Positions 1 through 12,149 of a stretch of 64,000 nt of DNA are shown here, in pieces. Under the pieces are notes generated by a model that was not told the origin of the DNA, did not search any database, and worked only from the letters and a program-made list of their open reading frames with translations. Origin of the DNA: Erythroxylum novogranatense (Eukaryota; Streptophyta; Magnoliopsida; Malpighiales; Erythroxylaceae); assembly GCA_029891385.1 (NCBI GenBank), contig CM057228.1, positions 29,454,214 through 29,518,213 on the forward strand, read 5' to 3'. The position numbers were made by a program, and so were the translations under genes. Numbering within the stretch: the stretch's first letter is position 1; each line of letters starts with the position of its first letter.

Positions 1-514
1 ATCCTGAAAAAGCAAAACTGTGAAGGTGCAAGGTCCTAAAGGTCGAGGCCCAAAGCGAACAATATCTGCAAGCGAGTGGGCGCGAGACCCGAGAGACCAA
101 GGCCCTATAGACGTGAGGTCGAGGTCCTACAATTGGTATTAGAGACAAGACCCGAGCAATATGCCAGCGTGGATGTTGGGCCTCCTGAGGGGGGGTGGAT
201 ACTTAGGGGTATCTTATATCAATTGGAGAGGAGAACGAAGCATGTCTTATAAGGATGTGGAAACCTCTCCCTTGCAGACGCTTTTTTCATGCCATAACGC
301 ACCGATCCCATCAGAACTCCAAAGTTAAACATGCTAGGACCAGAGCAATACCAGGATAGGTGACCTCATGGGAAGTCCTGGAAAAACAAAACCGTGAGAG
401 TGCGAGGCCCTAGAGACCGAGATCCAAAGCGGACAATATCTGCAAGCGGGTGGGTGCGAGGCTAGAGAGGTGGAGGTCTTGTGGACGCGAGGCCCAAGAG
501 GCTGAGGTCCTACA
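1..514 (+). mobile_element. Cassandra-type TRIM retrotransposon, 5' truncated by the window start
   Basis: Two copies of an LTR end are seen: the first is partial (1-131, ending TACA) and the second is complete (about 196-514, also ending TACA). They share the GGACAATATCTGCAAGCG-like block and the gaggtcctaca end. Just inside the first LTR, 133-146 reads like a primer binding site for initiator tRNA-Met (ttggtattagagac). A purine tract (gagggggggtgg, about 187-198) precedes the second LTR. The second LTR contains a 5S rRNA-like segment, the defining trait of Cassandra TRIMs. The internal region is only about 64 bp and encodes nothing, so the element depends on proteins from other elements. 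The 5' target duplication is outside the window and cannot be checked. Confidence 0.9.
289..382 (+). repeat. 5S rRNA-derived block inside the Cassandra LTR
   Basis: This segment follows the plant 5S rRNA consensus from the region after its 5' end through the GGGTGACCTCCTGGGAAGTC-like 3' part, here as gataggtgacctcatgggaa. The internal A-box/IE-like region (agttaaacatgct) and the C-box-like region are recognisable but mutated. It is not a functional 5S gene in a tandem array: it is single, diverged, and embedded in an LTR. It may supply an RNA polymerase III type promoter to the TRIM, as known for Cassandra; that is family knowledge, not seen here. Confidence 0.88.
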
Positions 515-527
515 AGACAAACCTTGT

Positions 528-1000
528 GAAGACAAGAATTTCTTCAAGATAAAGCCTCCATTAAAATGCCTCCACATGCCACATTAAATGACGTGAAGAT
601 AAGAATAGTACTCAACTGTGAAGACAAGAATAGTACTCAACTCTATGCTACATTAAAAAGACATGAAGATGAGAAGAAAATAGCTAACTGCCGTAAAGAC
701 AAGGCTTCACAATAAATGCGTGAAGACAAGAATGTCTTGTTGAGGATAAAGCCTCCATTAAATGCCACCACGCCATATTAAATGACGTAAAGACAAGAAT
801 AGTTATAAAGCCATGTGCTCCACTCTATGCGACGTGAGGATGAGAAGAAAATAACTATAAAGACGTTAGGACAGGGAGAAAGAAGGATATGAAGTCCAAG
901 AATAAAGCAACTACGAAGCCGTGAGGAAGAAGAAAACAGCTATAGCTGTCTTTGCTTTAAATGATGCGAGGATCAAGAAAATAGCTATAACATTATTTCA
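528..1000. repeat. Two diverged tandem copies, period about 194 bp
   Basis: A segment starting gaagacaagaatttctt at 528 recurs in diverged form from 722 (gaagacaagaatgtctt). Both copies contain gataaagcctccatt and attaaatgacgt further on. The motif gaagacaagaat also recurs within the units. The region has no ORF. It could be the remains of an LTR or a local satellite; I cannot tell which. Confidence 0.5.
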
Positions 1001-2420
1001 CGACTGTTCTATGTTGGTTCTTTATAAGAACTAGTTTGTTGCAAAAAAATGAATTTTTCATTATGTTTAACAGAGGAGATGAAATAAAAACTAAACACAT
1101 GAAACACATCACACAAAAATTGTTCAGAGGAAGAACGAGAGTGTATCATCTTCTTTATCATCACAAAAAAATGCAAAAGTTTTTGTTCAAAGCATAAGTT
1201 TTACATGTTGCTTTTAGTAAGTATGACTACTGTTATTTTCTTCATATCTCTCTTCCTTTTCACAATTCTACGTTGGTTTATATCGATGAAGCAACAGATA
1301 AATATGAACAAACCTGGAGACATGTGAACTAACAGGCCAAAATTTGGAAATAAGATGGATATTGGTTTTGTGTTATTTGTGGATCGTATGTTGATTGGAA
1401 GTTTGGTTTGCGATAGCGTCTGTTAGATGTTCTGGTGTTGCATGAAACTTTCTAGCAATGTTTTTGTTTTATGGTTTTTTTATCTACCCTTGCTACTTGT
1501 GTTTGTTTGAAAATCACCAGTTGTTTGTACCGCCACTTGTGAAATATTGAATGGTGAAGCCCATAAAGGGTTTATGAAACCCAAGCATAGAAGCAAACGA
1601 TAGGAGGTAGTGATGATTCACACCAACGACAATATGAGACATCACTGATCATGTCGATATCAAGGCGGCATTGGTGGCGTGGCAGAAGCAAAAGTAGGAG
1701 AATACCATGTGATTCAGGGAATAATGAAAAAAACCAAGAAACAAAGCAATAGTAGTCGACCAAACCTAGGTAGTGAAGATGAAGGAGCAAGCACAGAGTA
1801 GTGAAGGTAGAGCAAGGTTGAAAAAACACAAAAGACGGTGAAATCGAAACATGTGGTTTTTACGAGAAACAAAACATGTTTCAAAATATTACAAAAATGT
1901 CTTTTTTGTGTTTCTATAAACTTGTTGCAGTTTTTTATTTTTAAAAACAAGAAACAGCAACAATACTCATCCAAACGTGTTTTAATGAATTGTTTGTTTT
2001 TTCCTTAAAACCACAACGAAAAATGAAAAAAAGAAACAAAACCAAATAGGCACTATATATGCTCCCATATCATTCGTAATTTCATTTCTCTTCTAGAATA
2101 TAATTCATTTGTATATTTCAATTTCCTATTTATCAACCTTCTAGAATATAATTCATTTTATATTTCAATTTCCTATTTATTTGGTTGATAACCAACTTTT
2201 ATAATTTTATTTCCTTAATCTATTTTCTTTATTTAATTATTTAATTTCTTTTTATATTGTTATCGAAATGAATTCTTACAATTTATTTCTACCTATCTCT
2301 TTCTTTATTTTCTTTCATTTTCTTCAATTTTGGTCTTCATTTTTCAAATTTGTATTTACTTCTTATAATCGTGTCTACATACTTTTCCTTTTGAAAAATT
2401 TTAATTTTAATGCTTGATTA
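1001..2420. other. Intergenic AT-rich DNA with a possible DNA-transposon end
   Basis: No coding signal is credible here. Positions about 1850-2052, read on the minus strand, resemble about 50536-50780 on the plus strand: a T/G-rich run with a CGTTGTTGTTTTTG-like motif, then an AAAGACATTT motif. Both begin next to a TTGGTT-type terminus, suggesting ends of one family of non-autonomous DNA transposon. The inner borders and target duplications were not found. Confidence 0.35.
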
Positions 2421-2639
2421 TGTTTGCCTTTCACACACATATTTATATATGAACAAGATACAAAAATATACATAAAATGGGAAAACGTACAAATATTACA
2501 AGGAAATATACCATTTATTCATTTAATAATGAATCAACCTTTCTTTATTACTTTGTTGATTATTCTTTGTCAATATAAGAAAATTTTGACTTTTACATTT
2601 CCTTTCCTTATCATGCCCCCTCACGTTGGAGAGGGTATA

Positions 2640-3640
2640 TGAATAGAAGTCCTAACTTTTTGCAAAGAAACAAAAATGGTGCCTTTGGCAGTAATGGTGA
2701 ATACATCAAATAATTAGAGAGCAAACAATATATATCAATTAATTAATGTTCCTATGAAAACTTTTTCATGAACGAAATTATAACTTATCTTAATATGCTT
2801 TCTTTGAGTACGAAATAAGGGATTAAAAAACATGTGAAGTGCACTAAGATTGTCATAAAATAGTTGAGTTCTAAATAAGGGAATCCTAATATCATGAAAT
2901 AAGAAAGTGAGCCAAGTGAGTTTAGTTGCATTAAAAGCCATTAAGTGATACTCAACTTCTAAACTAGAATGGGCACTAGTGAATTGCTTTTTAGAACATC
3001 ATAAAATGTAATTGTCATCTCAAAATACACAAAATTTTCACCTTGTTGTAGGATAACTGGCCTAATCCATATTAGAGAATGTAAAAAGAGACAAATATTG
3101 TTAAGAGACAAACTGTAAATCATAGCTTTATATGCTCTTAAGATAGAAAAAAAATCCACCTAATAGCCTTAGGATGGAGCATGGTAGGATTATTAGAGTA
3201 TTAGTAAACTTTTTTTATAACATGAGTGATATCAAGTCTAGTGACTTTCAAAATTTGAAAAGGCCCAACTATTTGCCTATAATAAATGACATCCACAAGA
3301 ACATCATCTGAAGCATTAGACTTGTCTTTAAGTGCCATGAAGTAATGTTGGGGTTGCTATCATCCTTTTTTGTTCAACAAAACAAGTCTTTGATGTACTT
3401 GACTTGTGAAAAAAAATACTCTTTCACAAAGTTATTTTACTTCAACTCCTAAGAAAATTGTAAAGTCCTAAGGTCTTTGACTGCAAACTCAAAACAAATG
3501 TTGAATGAAAGTATCAATAAATGGAATATTGTTGCTAGTGACCAAAATAGTATCAACACAAATAAGAAGTAAAATAATTGTTGAATGTTTATGAGAATAA
3601 TGAGAGAAATTCAACTTGACTCTAATAAAATCGCAGATGT
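2640..3640 (-). pseudogene. copia RNase H and C-terminal RT remnant
   Basis: Reading the minus strand and shifting frames gives, in order, a VDTILVTSNN stretch (from the RT VDDILVTG motif, second catalytic Asp lost), FLGVEV, a TRLDITH segment, and an RNase H end with TKLTWL, YDNLSALHM and HIKISYNFVHEKV. These match the order in Ty1/copia pol. Several stops and frameshifts make it non-functional. The sequence resumes upstream at 5109 after the inserted hAT-like element. Confidence 0.8.
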
Positions 3641-4167
3641 AGTAGAAAGCAATGTTTTAAAAACCGGATCGAACATCGAATATGTGAAGCAAAAGATTTA
3701 AGGTTTAAAAATTCAACTGGTATTAAATAGTTGTAAAACTAGTATATAATAAATAAAGAGTAAAAATTATAAGAATAAGTAAAAATAAAATATTTTATTA
3801 AATAAAAAGAACACACTAAATTTTATTATTGTATTATAAAAATATTTTAATTTAATAATTGAGCCTTAATGAATAAATATAAAGGAAATTCCTCTAGCTT
3901 AATTAATGGATAAGTTAATTTAAATTTTATGTAATTGATAAATTAATTAAGATTATTTGTTTTAGCAATGAATATGATTAATCTTTGACCATGAACAGGA
4001 TTAATATTTAGTAGGTGGCAGATTACTACTTCTAGAGAAGAGCATATTGACTATTGAATATTAACCTTCGGCTAATGTTTTGGAAAATAAAAACCCACAC
4101 TTCCTAAGTTTTGAAAATTAATTAATATTTAACTACTCAGCCATTTGAACGAAAAGTATTGAAAAAG

Positions 4168-4394
4168 TTTTTTTTTTTTTTGCCCACGAGGTGTCCTAGA
4201 AGAGTCCCAACTATAAGAAGGCATCTTTAAGTCATTCACACCCAGATTAATCCCCGCTCGAGTCGGATAGGTTCCTTGCAGGAGGCAAAGCTCTGACCCC
4301 AAGTTTTAAACGGCTACATACATGAGGACGGTTCTGAACTCGCAACCTCACTTAAGCCAGAAGAACCCCTTACCTACCAACTCACAAGGGGTTG
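4168..4394 (-). mobile_element. tRNA-derived SINE
   Basis: On the minus strand it starts ccccttgtgagttggtagg (A-box-like) and has gcgagttcagaacc (B-box-like) about 40 nt later. It ends in a poly(A) tail, seen as the T run at 4168-4181 on the plus strand. Flanks are gaaaaagtt (4161-4169) and gaaaagtt (4395-4402), a likely target duplication. Length of about 225 bp fits plant SINEs. Confidence 0.75.
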
Positions 4395-4511
4395 GAAAAG
4401 TTAACTATTGATAAGCCATACATTGTGTAAAACAAGTCAATAGAGTATTTGAAAATGTTTTAACTTCTAAGACTGAAATATTTTGTAGCGTCCACTAAAC
4501 ATCTGTTGACT

Positions 4512-4748
4512 ATGAAATAGCAAGCTCTGCTTGTGTCTACAAATATCATCGCAAAGGGCACAACTTTGGCAAGTAAAAAGGATCTAACATTTGTGAACAA
4601 AGTATCTGATTTTCTGAAAGACCATTACTTGGTTCCATTATATTGGAGACAAGATGTGAACAAGCATATGGTGAGAAGTCAAGATGGTTATTGGATGCAG
4701 CCTGAAAGGCCCAAGCTTGATGATCATTCAATAGATATACATCATTAA
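4512..4748 (+). pseudogene. Unidentified coding-like fragment inside the hAT-like element
   Basis: An open frame without an ATG runs from about 4520 to the stop at 4746-4748. The peptide is rich in charged and aromatic residues (for example DHYLVPLYWRQD and RSQDGYWMQPERPK), unlike the low-complexity chance frames of this AT-rich region. A possible splice acceptor (gaaatag) lies just upstream. It looks like an exon piece captured from a host gene. I do not recognise the family. Confidence 0.4.
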
Positions 4749-5108
4749 CTTAAACAATTAAGTCTAGCATCTGATTATCACCACTAGCTTTTATCACAAG
4801 TAAGTGGTTTAGTGGTCTATAAATTGTTTTCTTTTTCTTTTTAAGAATGGAATTTGTTAGAGGAAACATGTAAGTTTTTGTTGGGTGTTGTTTGTTTGTT
4901 TACTGAATTGGTAAATAAATCACAGGAGAAACATCATGTTAATATGTTTTGTTGGTGACCCAACTCCATTTTGGTTGAAGAAGAGGAACACTAATTTTAA
5001 AATTCTTCACGGTTCATAAAAACCATAATGATTAAAAATCAAAACCGAATCGTAAATTAGGCTGGTTTATGTTTATTCCAGTTTGATTTTTAAAACAATG
5101 GTAAAAAG

Positions 5109-5560
5109 TGAGAGAATTTATCAAACCATGCTCTTGGTGTCTATTTTATTCCATAAAGACATTTATGAAGAAGGCACATATGATCTAGTTTGTGAGCATC
5201 AAGAAAACTTGAAGGATACTCTATATATACAATTTTCTTAAGAGTCTCATGCAAAAAATCATTTTCACATCAAATTAATAGGTATACTAATCCGGAGATG
5301 TAGAAAGAGCAATCACTAAACGAATAATGGTATGATAAATAACACAACTATAATTTTTATCATAGTTAACACTAAATATTTGAGTAAATTTATGAGTAAC
5401 TAGTTGATCATTAAATCAATCAATGGAATCATCTTCTCATTGTTTTATATATAGACCCACTTTGAGCAAACTAAATTAACATTTGAGTGATGAAGAATAG
5501 TTTACAAGTATGGTTCAATTTAAAAGCTTGAAGTTCCTCATTTATGGTATCTATCCACCA
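5109..5560 (-). pseudogene. copia reverse transcriptase N-terminal half, remnant
   Basis: The minus strand reads, with frame changes, KWVY, GSIDRFKAQLV, VNYDKNYSCV, TIIRLVIALS, FDVKNDFLHETL and KCLYGIK*TPRAWFDKFSH. This is the order of Ty1/copia RT blocks up to the YGLKQAPRAW motif. Stops and frameshifts are frequent. The C-terminal half lies beyond the hAT-like insertion at lower coordinates. Confidence 0.85.
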
Positions 5561-8155
5561 AGTATCCTTGAGTGTAATAGAAGTGTCTAAGGCTCATTTG
5601 GAATTTTAGCTTGAGCAAAAGAGTAAACATAATCCTTCAAATGATTTAGAGGATGCTGATCTCATTAAGTATGTGTAATCGCATTGGTATTTTGAGTAAA
5701 AATAAATTGTTATTGAAGAATATTATCATTACCATCAATATTAGTGGTAGTGCCCAAACATCATAAAGGATTTCAAGAGTTGTTTTATCACTATAATTAT
5801 CATGAATTTCATCTTTATTACCATAAGAATCAACATGTAAAATAGACTGGAGAGAATCAAACTAAATAATCTAAATATTTATTAAGGGAGGAACATTATT
5901 TAATATTTCAACCCACTCATCTAGGAAAGGAAATTATGTCTGCTCTAATAATAAGGAAAGATCCTTATATTGAGAAAGTTTATATGAAAATTTGCCTTTA
6001 TCATAGATAACATATCGAAAGATGTAAATTCATTTTGAATGAGCATCATAGCATTGATATCCTTTATATATCAAGATGTAACCAATAAAGACAAAAGGAT
6101 AAGTTTTAAGGAAGGCACAAGTATCCCAACACCTGCAAGCCATCATAATTTGCCTTCCTTTAATATAACTTAAAATATAAACATTTATTTTTCAATCTTA
6201 AACAAGGCATCCTATCAATTAAATATGTGGCAACAAGGAAAGATGCACTTCGCATAAACAATGACGAATTTGCATTAAGTAATATAGTTAATTTTGTCTC
6301 AATTATGTTTATGTTTCATAATCCTTTTTGTTTTGGAGCCCTTAGGCAAGATACTTATAATTGAATCACACAATTATATAAATGGTTAAAAAGGTATTGA
6401 AGTTGAATTCTCCATCTCAATCACATTGAAAAATCTTAATCTTCTCACCAAACCGATTTTTTATAATTTTTAAAACTTGAGAAAATAAAAATAAAATTTA
6501 GATTTCCTTCACAAAAGTTAAAGCCCAGTGTCTGGAAAACAACAATAGATAATAACATAAAATCGAAAATCCTGATTAGAAGCAAAGGAATCTAAAAATC
6601 ACAATATACCTTTTCAAAAGGAAATTATGATATTTTATTATTCGAATTAAAAGGAAGTTTGCAACTTTTTATAAATTGACAAATAGCGCAAATAGAAGAA
6701 GTAGCTTTCCAATTTATGGCATCAATGATATTGTTTCCTAAAAGAAAGATATAATATTTGAATTTGGGTGACTAAGTCATTAGTGAAATAAAGAGAATGA
6801 GTCACTTCCTTTGATTGCTATGAAAGCTTCTTAAAGCCCTAGATCCAAGGTATAAAGTTGTCCTTACTTTTGCCATTTCCCATTATTTTCTTATTTTAAT
6901 CCTTAAAAACAAAATCAGAGAAGGTAAATTGAATAGTACAATCATTATTTAAGTAAGCTTGCTTATAGATACCAATTTTTTCTTCAATTATAGAACTACA
7001 TGCGCACCTTTCAAGCTCAATTTTCCAATGTGAGCATTCCCAATATGTGTAATAGGCAATTTATTTTTGTCATTAACATAAACCACATCAACATAAACCA
7101 CATCATCTCCTTTATACGATTTAAATTGAAATAGCACACTTATATCATTTGTTATACAAGTAGTTGCAATTGAATCTATATAAAGGGATGAGTCTTTTTA
7201 TTCAAGGTGAGAGCTACTAAGGTTTAGAGAAGATCCTCCGATTAGTGTAAATAATGGAACTTGTACCAATAATCAAAGGCAGTATGATTCATTTTTTCAC
7301 AAATTTGACAAATTACCTTACCATTGTTTTTAATATTTAAGTTTTGTCTAACTCCTTTTCTCTTCTTTGAAGGCATGTTTTTGTATTACTTACATTGTTA
7401 TTGCGACTTGCCATAAAGAAATATTTTTCTTTAAAATTAAAAACATGACCTCCTCTATCACCATGTCTTTGTCCATGTTGGCTAAAAAAATGGCTTGATT
7501 ATGTTCAATATAACCTCTTTCTTCCTCCCTTTAAGTTAAAAGAGTTTGTGCATATCCCTGAAGGGTAAGACTAAATTGATTAAAAGTAGGATAGGTTGGC
7601 TTTGTTACCATAACCAGATGAAAACTTTCATATTTTTTCCTTAGACCCAAACAAATTGAAAAACTTTGTTAAAATCTAAAACTGGCTTTTTGATAACAAC
7701 AAGGTTATTGCAAATTAATTTAAATTTATTTACATACTTATCTAATGAATGTGATCCTTTCTTAATTATCATAAGTATGTTTTCAAGTAATCTTTCTTTC
7801 AATGATTGTTAGTAACAATAGTTCTAACAAACTCTGGAGATTACAAGTTGTTGCTTTTTCACCAATTGATGACTAAGCTTCTTCTTTATTTGTATAGAGA
7901 AGCCACAAAATAAGTAATCCATCTTTAGTTATCTAAAAAGTGTAGTTTGAATTTTTAATCTTATATTGCACATATTTTTAAGTCTTTCCTCTATTCTTTT
8001 TTAGATGATGGAGCATCATGAGATTTTGAGCAAAATAAAAGATCTGTGATTACTATGTGAGACATTTATTGAAGCTTAATGTAATCAATACTAGATTTGA
8101 ACATTGGTATAATAACTAGATTATTGCCTTGTTTAGAGAATGACTTATCAGCCAT
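5561..8155 (-). pseudogene. Decayed copia gag, protease and integrase region
   Basis: Around 5950-6150 the minus strand reads like an integrase tail (IGYI, KGYQCYDAHSK, IYIFRYVIYD), matching the FLGYS..KGYRC..VYISRHVVFDE block of copia elements. At 8155 an ATG opens MADKSFSKQG before early stops, in the position of gag. The interval between is too decayed to assign domain by domain, and I see no host gene in it. Confidence 0.55.
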
Positions 8156-8204
8156 TTTTTTACGGATTAAAAGGTTTTAATTGTTTGACCATATTAAATT
8201 GCTA

Positions 8205-9335
8205 ATAATTATGTTTGGTAATTAGCTAATTCAGTTGGCGGATTGAATCCAGTTCGTTGAGTTTTGAAAACCCTACTATGAGGAGAGTTTTTGTCCAGCG
8301 GGTAAAAAATTAAGGAAGTAAAAAATTATTATATCCAAAAGTTATTACAAATTACTCAAATAGATGGAGATAGAGATAAAGATATAAATTTGACTTAATT
8401 TATACAAAACTTAAAAATTAGTCATTAAATTAAAATTTTAAAATATTTAAAAGAAAATTAGAATTTCCAAAAATTAAATACTTTTAAATTTGTTATTTCT
8501 AATTATATTACATTAATTACTTTTGTATATACCCAATATTTAGGTCCCTTTTATATCAATATTTAATAGATAATATTATTATCACTTGTATATTATGTTT
8601 AATTCAATTCAATTTAATCTAAAATTAATAAGTCAAATTTAAATTAATTAATTTTATTAATGTTTAAATTTTAAGAGATTAATATAAACAGTTTTTAAAA
8701 ATAATTTTTAATTTAGATATTAAAATATAGTTTCAATTTTAAATTTTAAAATTAAAATTAAAATAATAAAAGATTTATATTTCCTTAAATTAGAAATTAA
8801 ATCGATATCATTTTATAGACTCAATTTCATATCAAGCTCGTTGGTTTTATATTTGAGGAAAAACTCCTTGTGTAATTCGATCAAACTTATTTTAAAGCTT
8901 ATTTTTAATGACATTTTAGTGATCTCTTGAGTTTTTTAGTTGACCCTTACCAATTAAAGAAGATTTTGAGAAGTTTTTAATCAAACTCATTTATTATTGA
9001 GAAGTTGTATTGAGAGGGTTTTCAGTATTCTTAAGGCTCGATAGAAGATATTAGAGAAAATGATGGTGTTGACTTATTTTGCTCTTTTTAAATTCTTATG
9101 AAAATATTCAAAGAAATACTAAGATATAAATAGCTAATACTCATGTTCTTATAAATCATTTTTTAAGTCATACTCTCATAAGTTATTATACAAATAAACA
9201 ACTAATATTAAATATCTAATTTTATAAAAAGTTATTAAATAAAACGTTAATATTATCCGCTGGTCGAATAAGCTATATTAATTCACTGATAGAATCAATT
9301 AACAGCTAATGCAATCCGCTGATTGCCAAACAGGG
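8205..9335. mobile_element. AT-rich TIR element (hAT/MITE-like)
   Basis: The left end reads tgtttggtaattagctaat and the right end, reverse complemented, reads ctgtttggcaatcagcgg, so the two form imperfect terminal inverted repeats with the TGTTTGGCAA-type terminus common in plant hAT MITEs. The interior is more than 70 percent A+T with no coding frame. A clean 8-bp duplication was not found, so borders are approximate. Confidence 0.4.
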
Positions 9336-9865
9336 TCTATAAGTTAGAGTTCTACTATTTTTTATTTAAGAAAGTTATTACAATAGAGAAAATATTGATG
9401 ATTTGATTTATGGATCTCACTGACATTTTCTGATTTTTGATATTTTATTATATTTCTCTTTCACACACGCACAAGTGTAAGATTCTTTTTTTATGTTGTA
9501 CATAAAATAAGAAGACACATGCACAGTATTATAAAGAAAGTTTATATTTATTACTCTAATAATTGGTTAACCTTTCTTCACTACTTAACTGGTTATCTTC
9601 TATCATCAAAAGGAATTCTTGAATTTCAAGTTTCCTTTCCTGATGAATTTATAACCTGACAAACAAAAGTTACAGAATGCATATGTTAATTGTTTAACTT
9701 GCTCAACTTATGTGATAAGATGTTTTTTTTATTGTTGCTGTGAAGTTGAAAATTTTTTATTGGAGTCATGACAATACAGAAATGGAGTTGTTCAATTAAA
9801 AACAATCGAATTTGTTAGCATTGTAATGTATCATCAAATTAAGAAAATAGATATTTTATTATGAG

Positions 9866-11179
9866 TGTAGATCCTGAAGGACGTAGTTTCGCAAAAACTT
9901 GATTCTACCGCAGTTGCTTGTAACTGTATTTGTCAGTTACTAGATATAAAGCAACTGTATCAACAATTGTTAATTTTTCATCACAAACGAAAATAGAAAA
10001 ATAAATACGAAATTTAATATATCAACACTCGAAATTTGGTAACACAGTTTGGCAGATCTTGCCTATGGCTGCTGGGCCTTACCTAGCTTAATACTTTCAC
10101 TAATGACAATAATTTTCTACAAAGCTTTATGGACCCTACACCACTCAATCCTTGACACTATCCTTCGTCCTCACAACCCTTGAAGATAATTCACACCCAA
10201 TAGTACAACCACCTTATACAGATTTTCTCAACAATGTTTAATGATAACGATACAAAATAAACAACTAAAATGATTAAACAATACTTAACATAAACAAAGA
10301 CAACACTTGAGATAAAAAACAACTCTCCTAAATATGTCACTTCATCAGCGAAAGAAAGAGAAGTTGTCAATTGAAAGATCTGATGTAAGGCTTCAATATC
10401 ATCATTAAAAATTCCACGCACAATAGCCATAAAACGTCTCAAATCAACAAACGTTTCTTCATCGAAATGTCATACACAAAGGCTGTAACAATCACGACAA
10501 CTGCTGAAGTTTTTCACACCAAATTGACAACAAAGACAACATCTACAAAGTCATGAAAACTTCTGAAATTTTTACACACCAAAAATAAAAAACGATAACC
10601 ATAAAATTACCTAAGATAACCATCAATTGTCGTTTAAGGATGGATGAATACCCAGCTGCAAAATATCATGCAATTAACTAAAAACACAGTACCCATTCAC
10701 AATCGACTGCTTCTGATACCATCAAAAATCATAGCCAATATGAGACAATCCCATCAAATAACAAAGAATTGGATTGCATGAATAAATCAATTGGAAGATT
10801 CCCACTCACCCATGTTTTACGGCAATTAACAAAAAGAACATGAACATTACATAGCCATAGGCACATGCACAAGCTAGATCATATCATCATACAAAGAGTC
10901 TTCACTTAGTAGAGTTCTTCATTCAACACCCCCTTTGGTCACGTGATGCACATCCATATCTTTTACAAGATTTGAGTTTTTATCTAAGTCAAACAAGAAT
11001 TATCGTTTAATTCCACCAAAATAACAATTCTTAACTCATGGTTCAACTAGCTTTACCCAATCAAACCCAATGTATCTTCTACCTTATCTTGATTTGAATT
11101 TAAAGCTACATTATCTTGGAAATCCAATTATCAAAAATGTCAAAACTAAATAATGAGAAATATAACATATATCTTAACA
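9866..11179 (-). repeat. 3' LTR of the gag-only copia element
   Basis: The 1314-bp repeat is collinear with 13290-14639, with scattered substitutions and small indels. Shared landmarks include gcaaaaacttgatt, ggtcacgtgatgcacatccatatctt and the terminal atcttaaca. The divergence indicates an old insertion. Confidence 0.85.
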
Positions 11180-12149
11180 ATCTCCCTCTTTTTGGCATTA
11201 TTTGTCACAAATCTTAAACAGCCCTTAAGGAAGATAATTGGATATATAACATCGAGTTCACAATTCACATGACAAAAACTCTCCCTTAATTCAAGATCTA
11301 AACATAGACAATATCATCCAAGATTAACAATAATCTCAACATAAACAAAATATAAAAGATAATGCAGCAGCCAACACAAACCCAAGTCTTCTCCCCGTTT
11401 GGGATAAAAGATGTCAAAAAGCAAAACTAGTAGTCACATATATACCTTGAAATCTCCCCCTAAATGGAACGATCACTAAAAACAATATGATATCTCACCC
11501 TTGGGACAAAACACTGCCAAAAAACGAAGAATGCCTTTAATACGATCAATCTCAGCAAATAAAGAAGCATAAAAATCATTAGTAGGTGCAACTGAAGAAT
11601 CATAAGCACGTCAAGATGACAAATTACCATCAGTCAAAACACTAGCCAATATATCAGTGCTCACATCAAAGTCATCCGCATACAACTGATTAAATTCATA
11701 AACCTCAAAAATGTATTCAACGAATCAAAATCAAACTTAATCAATCTCCTCGTCACATAAACTATGTAAAAGCATATTGCCCAAACCCATACAACCCAAG
11801 ATGTACAGAAAAATCCAGATAAAACTTGAAAAGCCCAAATCTTAGAGAACTCCTAAATAAAAACTTAGAAAGCCTAGGCGATAACTCCTTCGAGACCCTC
11901 TTTTTTAAAAAAAACAACATCAACATATACTTCAAAATGTAAAGCACACAGTCCCTGTGCAACTCGAAGACATTCAAACTTGGACTTATTCCTTGTCATA
12001 TTAACTCTGTCATTGGATGTCTAGTTGATTCCTCCCTCATAAGCAACCAATTGGTCTTTTGTTTGAACAATTTCTTCAACAGTAACAACTAACTGTGAAT
12101 CTGTACAGTTTCTTATTTTTTCTTCACTACATCTTAGTACTTGTAATTG

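Larger units (their letters stand above)
3650..5100. mobile_element. hAT-like DNA transposon inserted in the copia RT
   Basis: The copia RT reading is interrupted between about 3649 and 5101. The insert starts caatgttttaaaaaccgg and ends gatttttaaaacaatg, imperfect terminal inverted repeats of about 16 bp. It is flanked by gtagaaag (3642-3649) and gtaaaaag (5101-5108), an 8-bp target duplication with one mismatch, typical of hAT elements. It carries no recognisable transposase, so it is non-autonomous. Inside are a tRNA-derived SINE (4168-4394) and a coding-like fragment (4512-4748). A Mutator-type assignment is less likely because of the 8-bp rather than 9-bp duplication. Confidence 0.6.
2430..9643 (-). 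mobile_element. Heavily decayed Ty1/copia retrotransposon with later insertions
   Basis: The minus strand carries recognisable but frameshifted and stop-filled pieces of a copia polyprotein in order: gag start near 8155, an integrase tail near 5950-6150, RT at 5109-5560 and 3360-3640, and RNase H at 2640-3350. A purine tract on the minus strand (gtgagggggc, around 2611-2625) abuts a left LTR ending at about 2613. A similar sequence (ctttcacacac ... cctttcctgatga) at about 9450-9643 is the matching right LTR. LTRs are about 190 bp and strongly diverged, so the insertion is old. Two younger DNA elements interrupt it, at 3650-5100 and about 8205-9335. Exact LTR outer borders are uncertain. Confidence 0.75.

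Noticed and set aside
300..382. Functional 5S rRNA gene
   Set aside because: Single diverged copy inside an LTR with primer site and purine tract next to it; it is part of a Cassandra TRIM.
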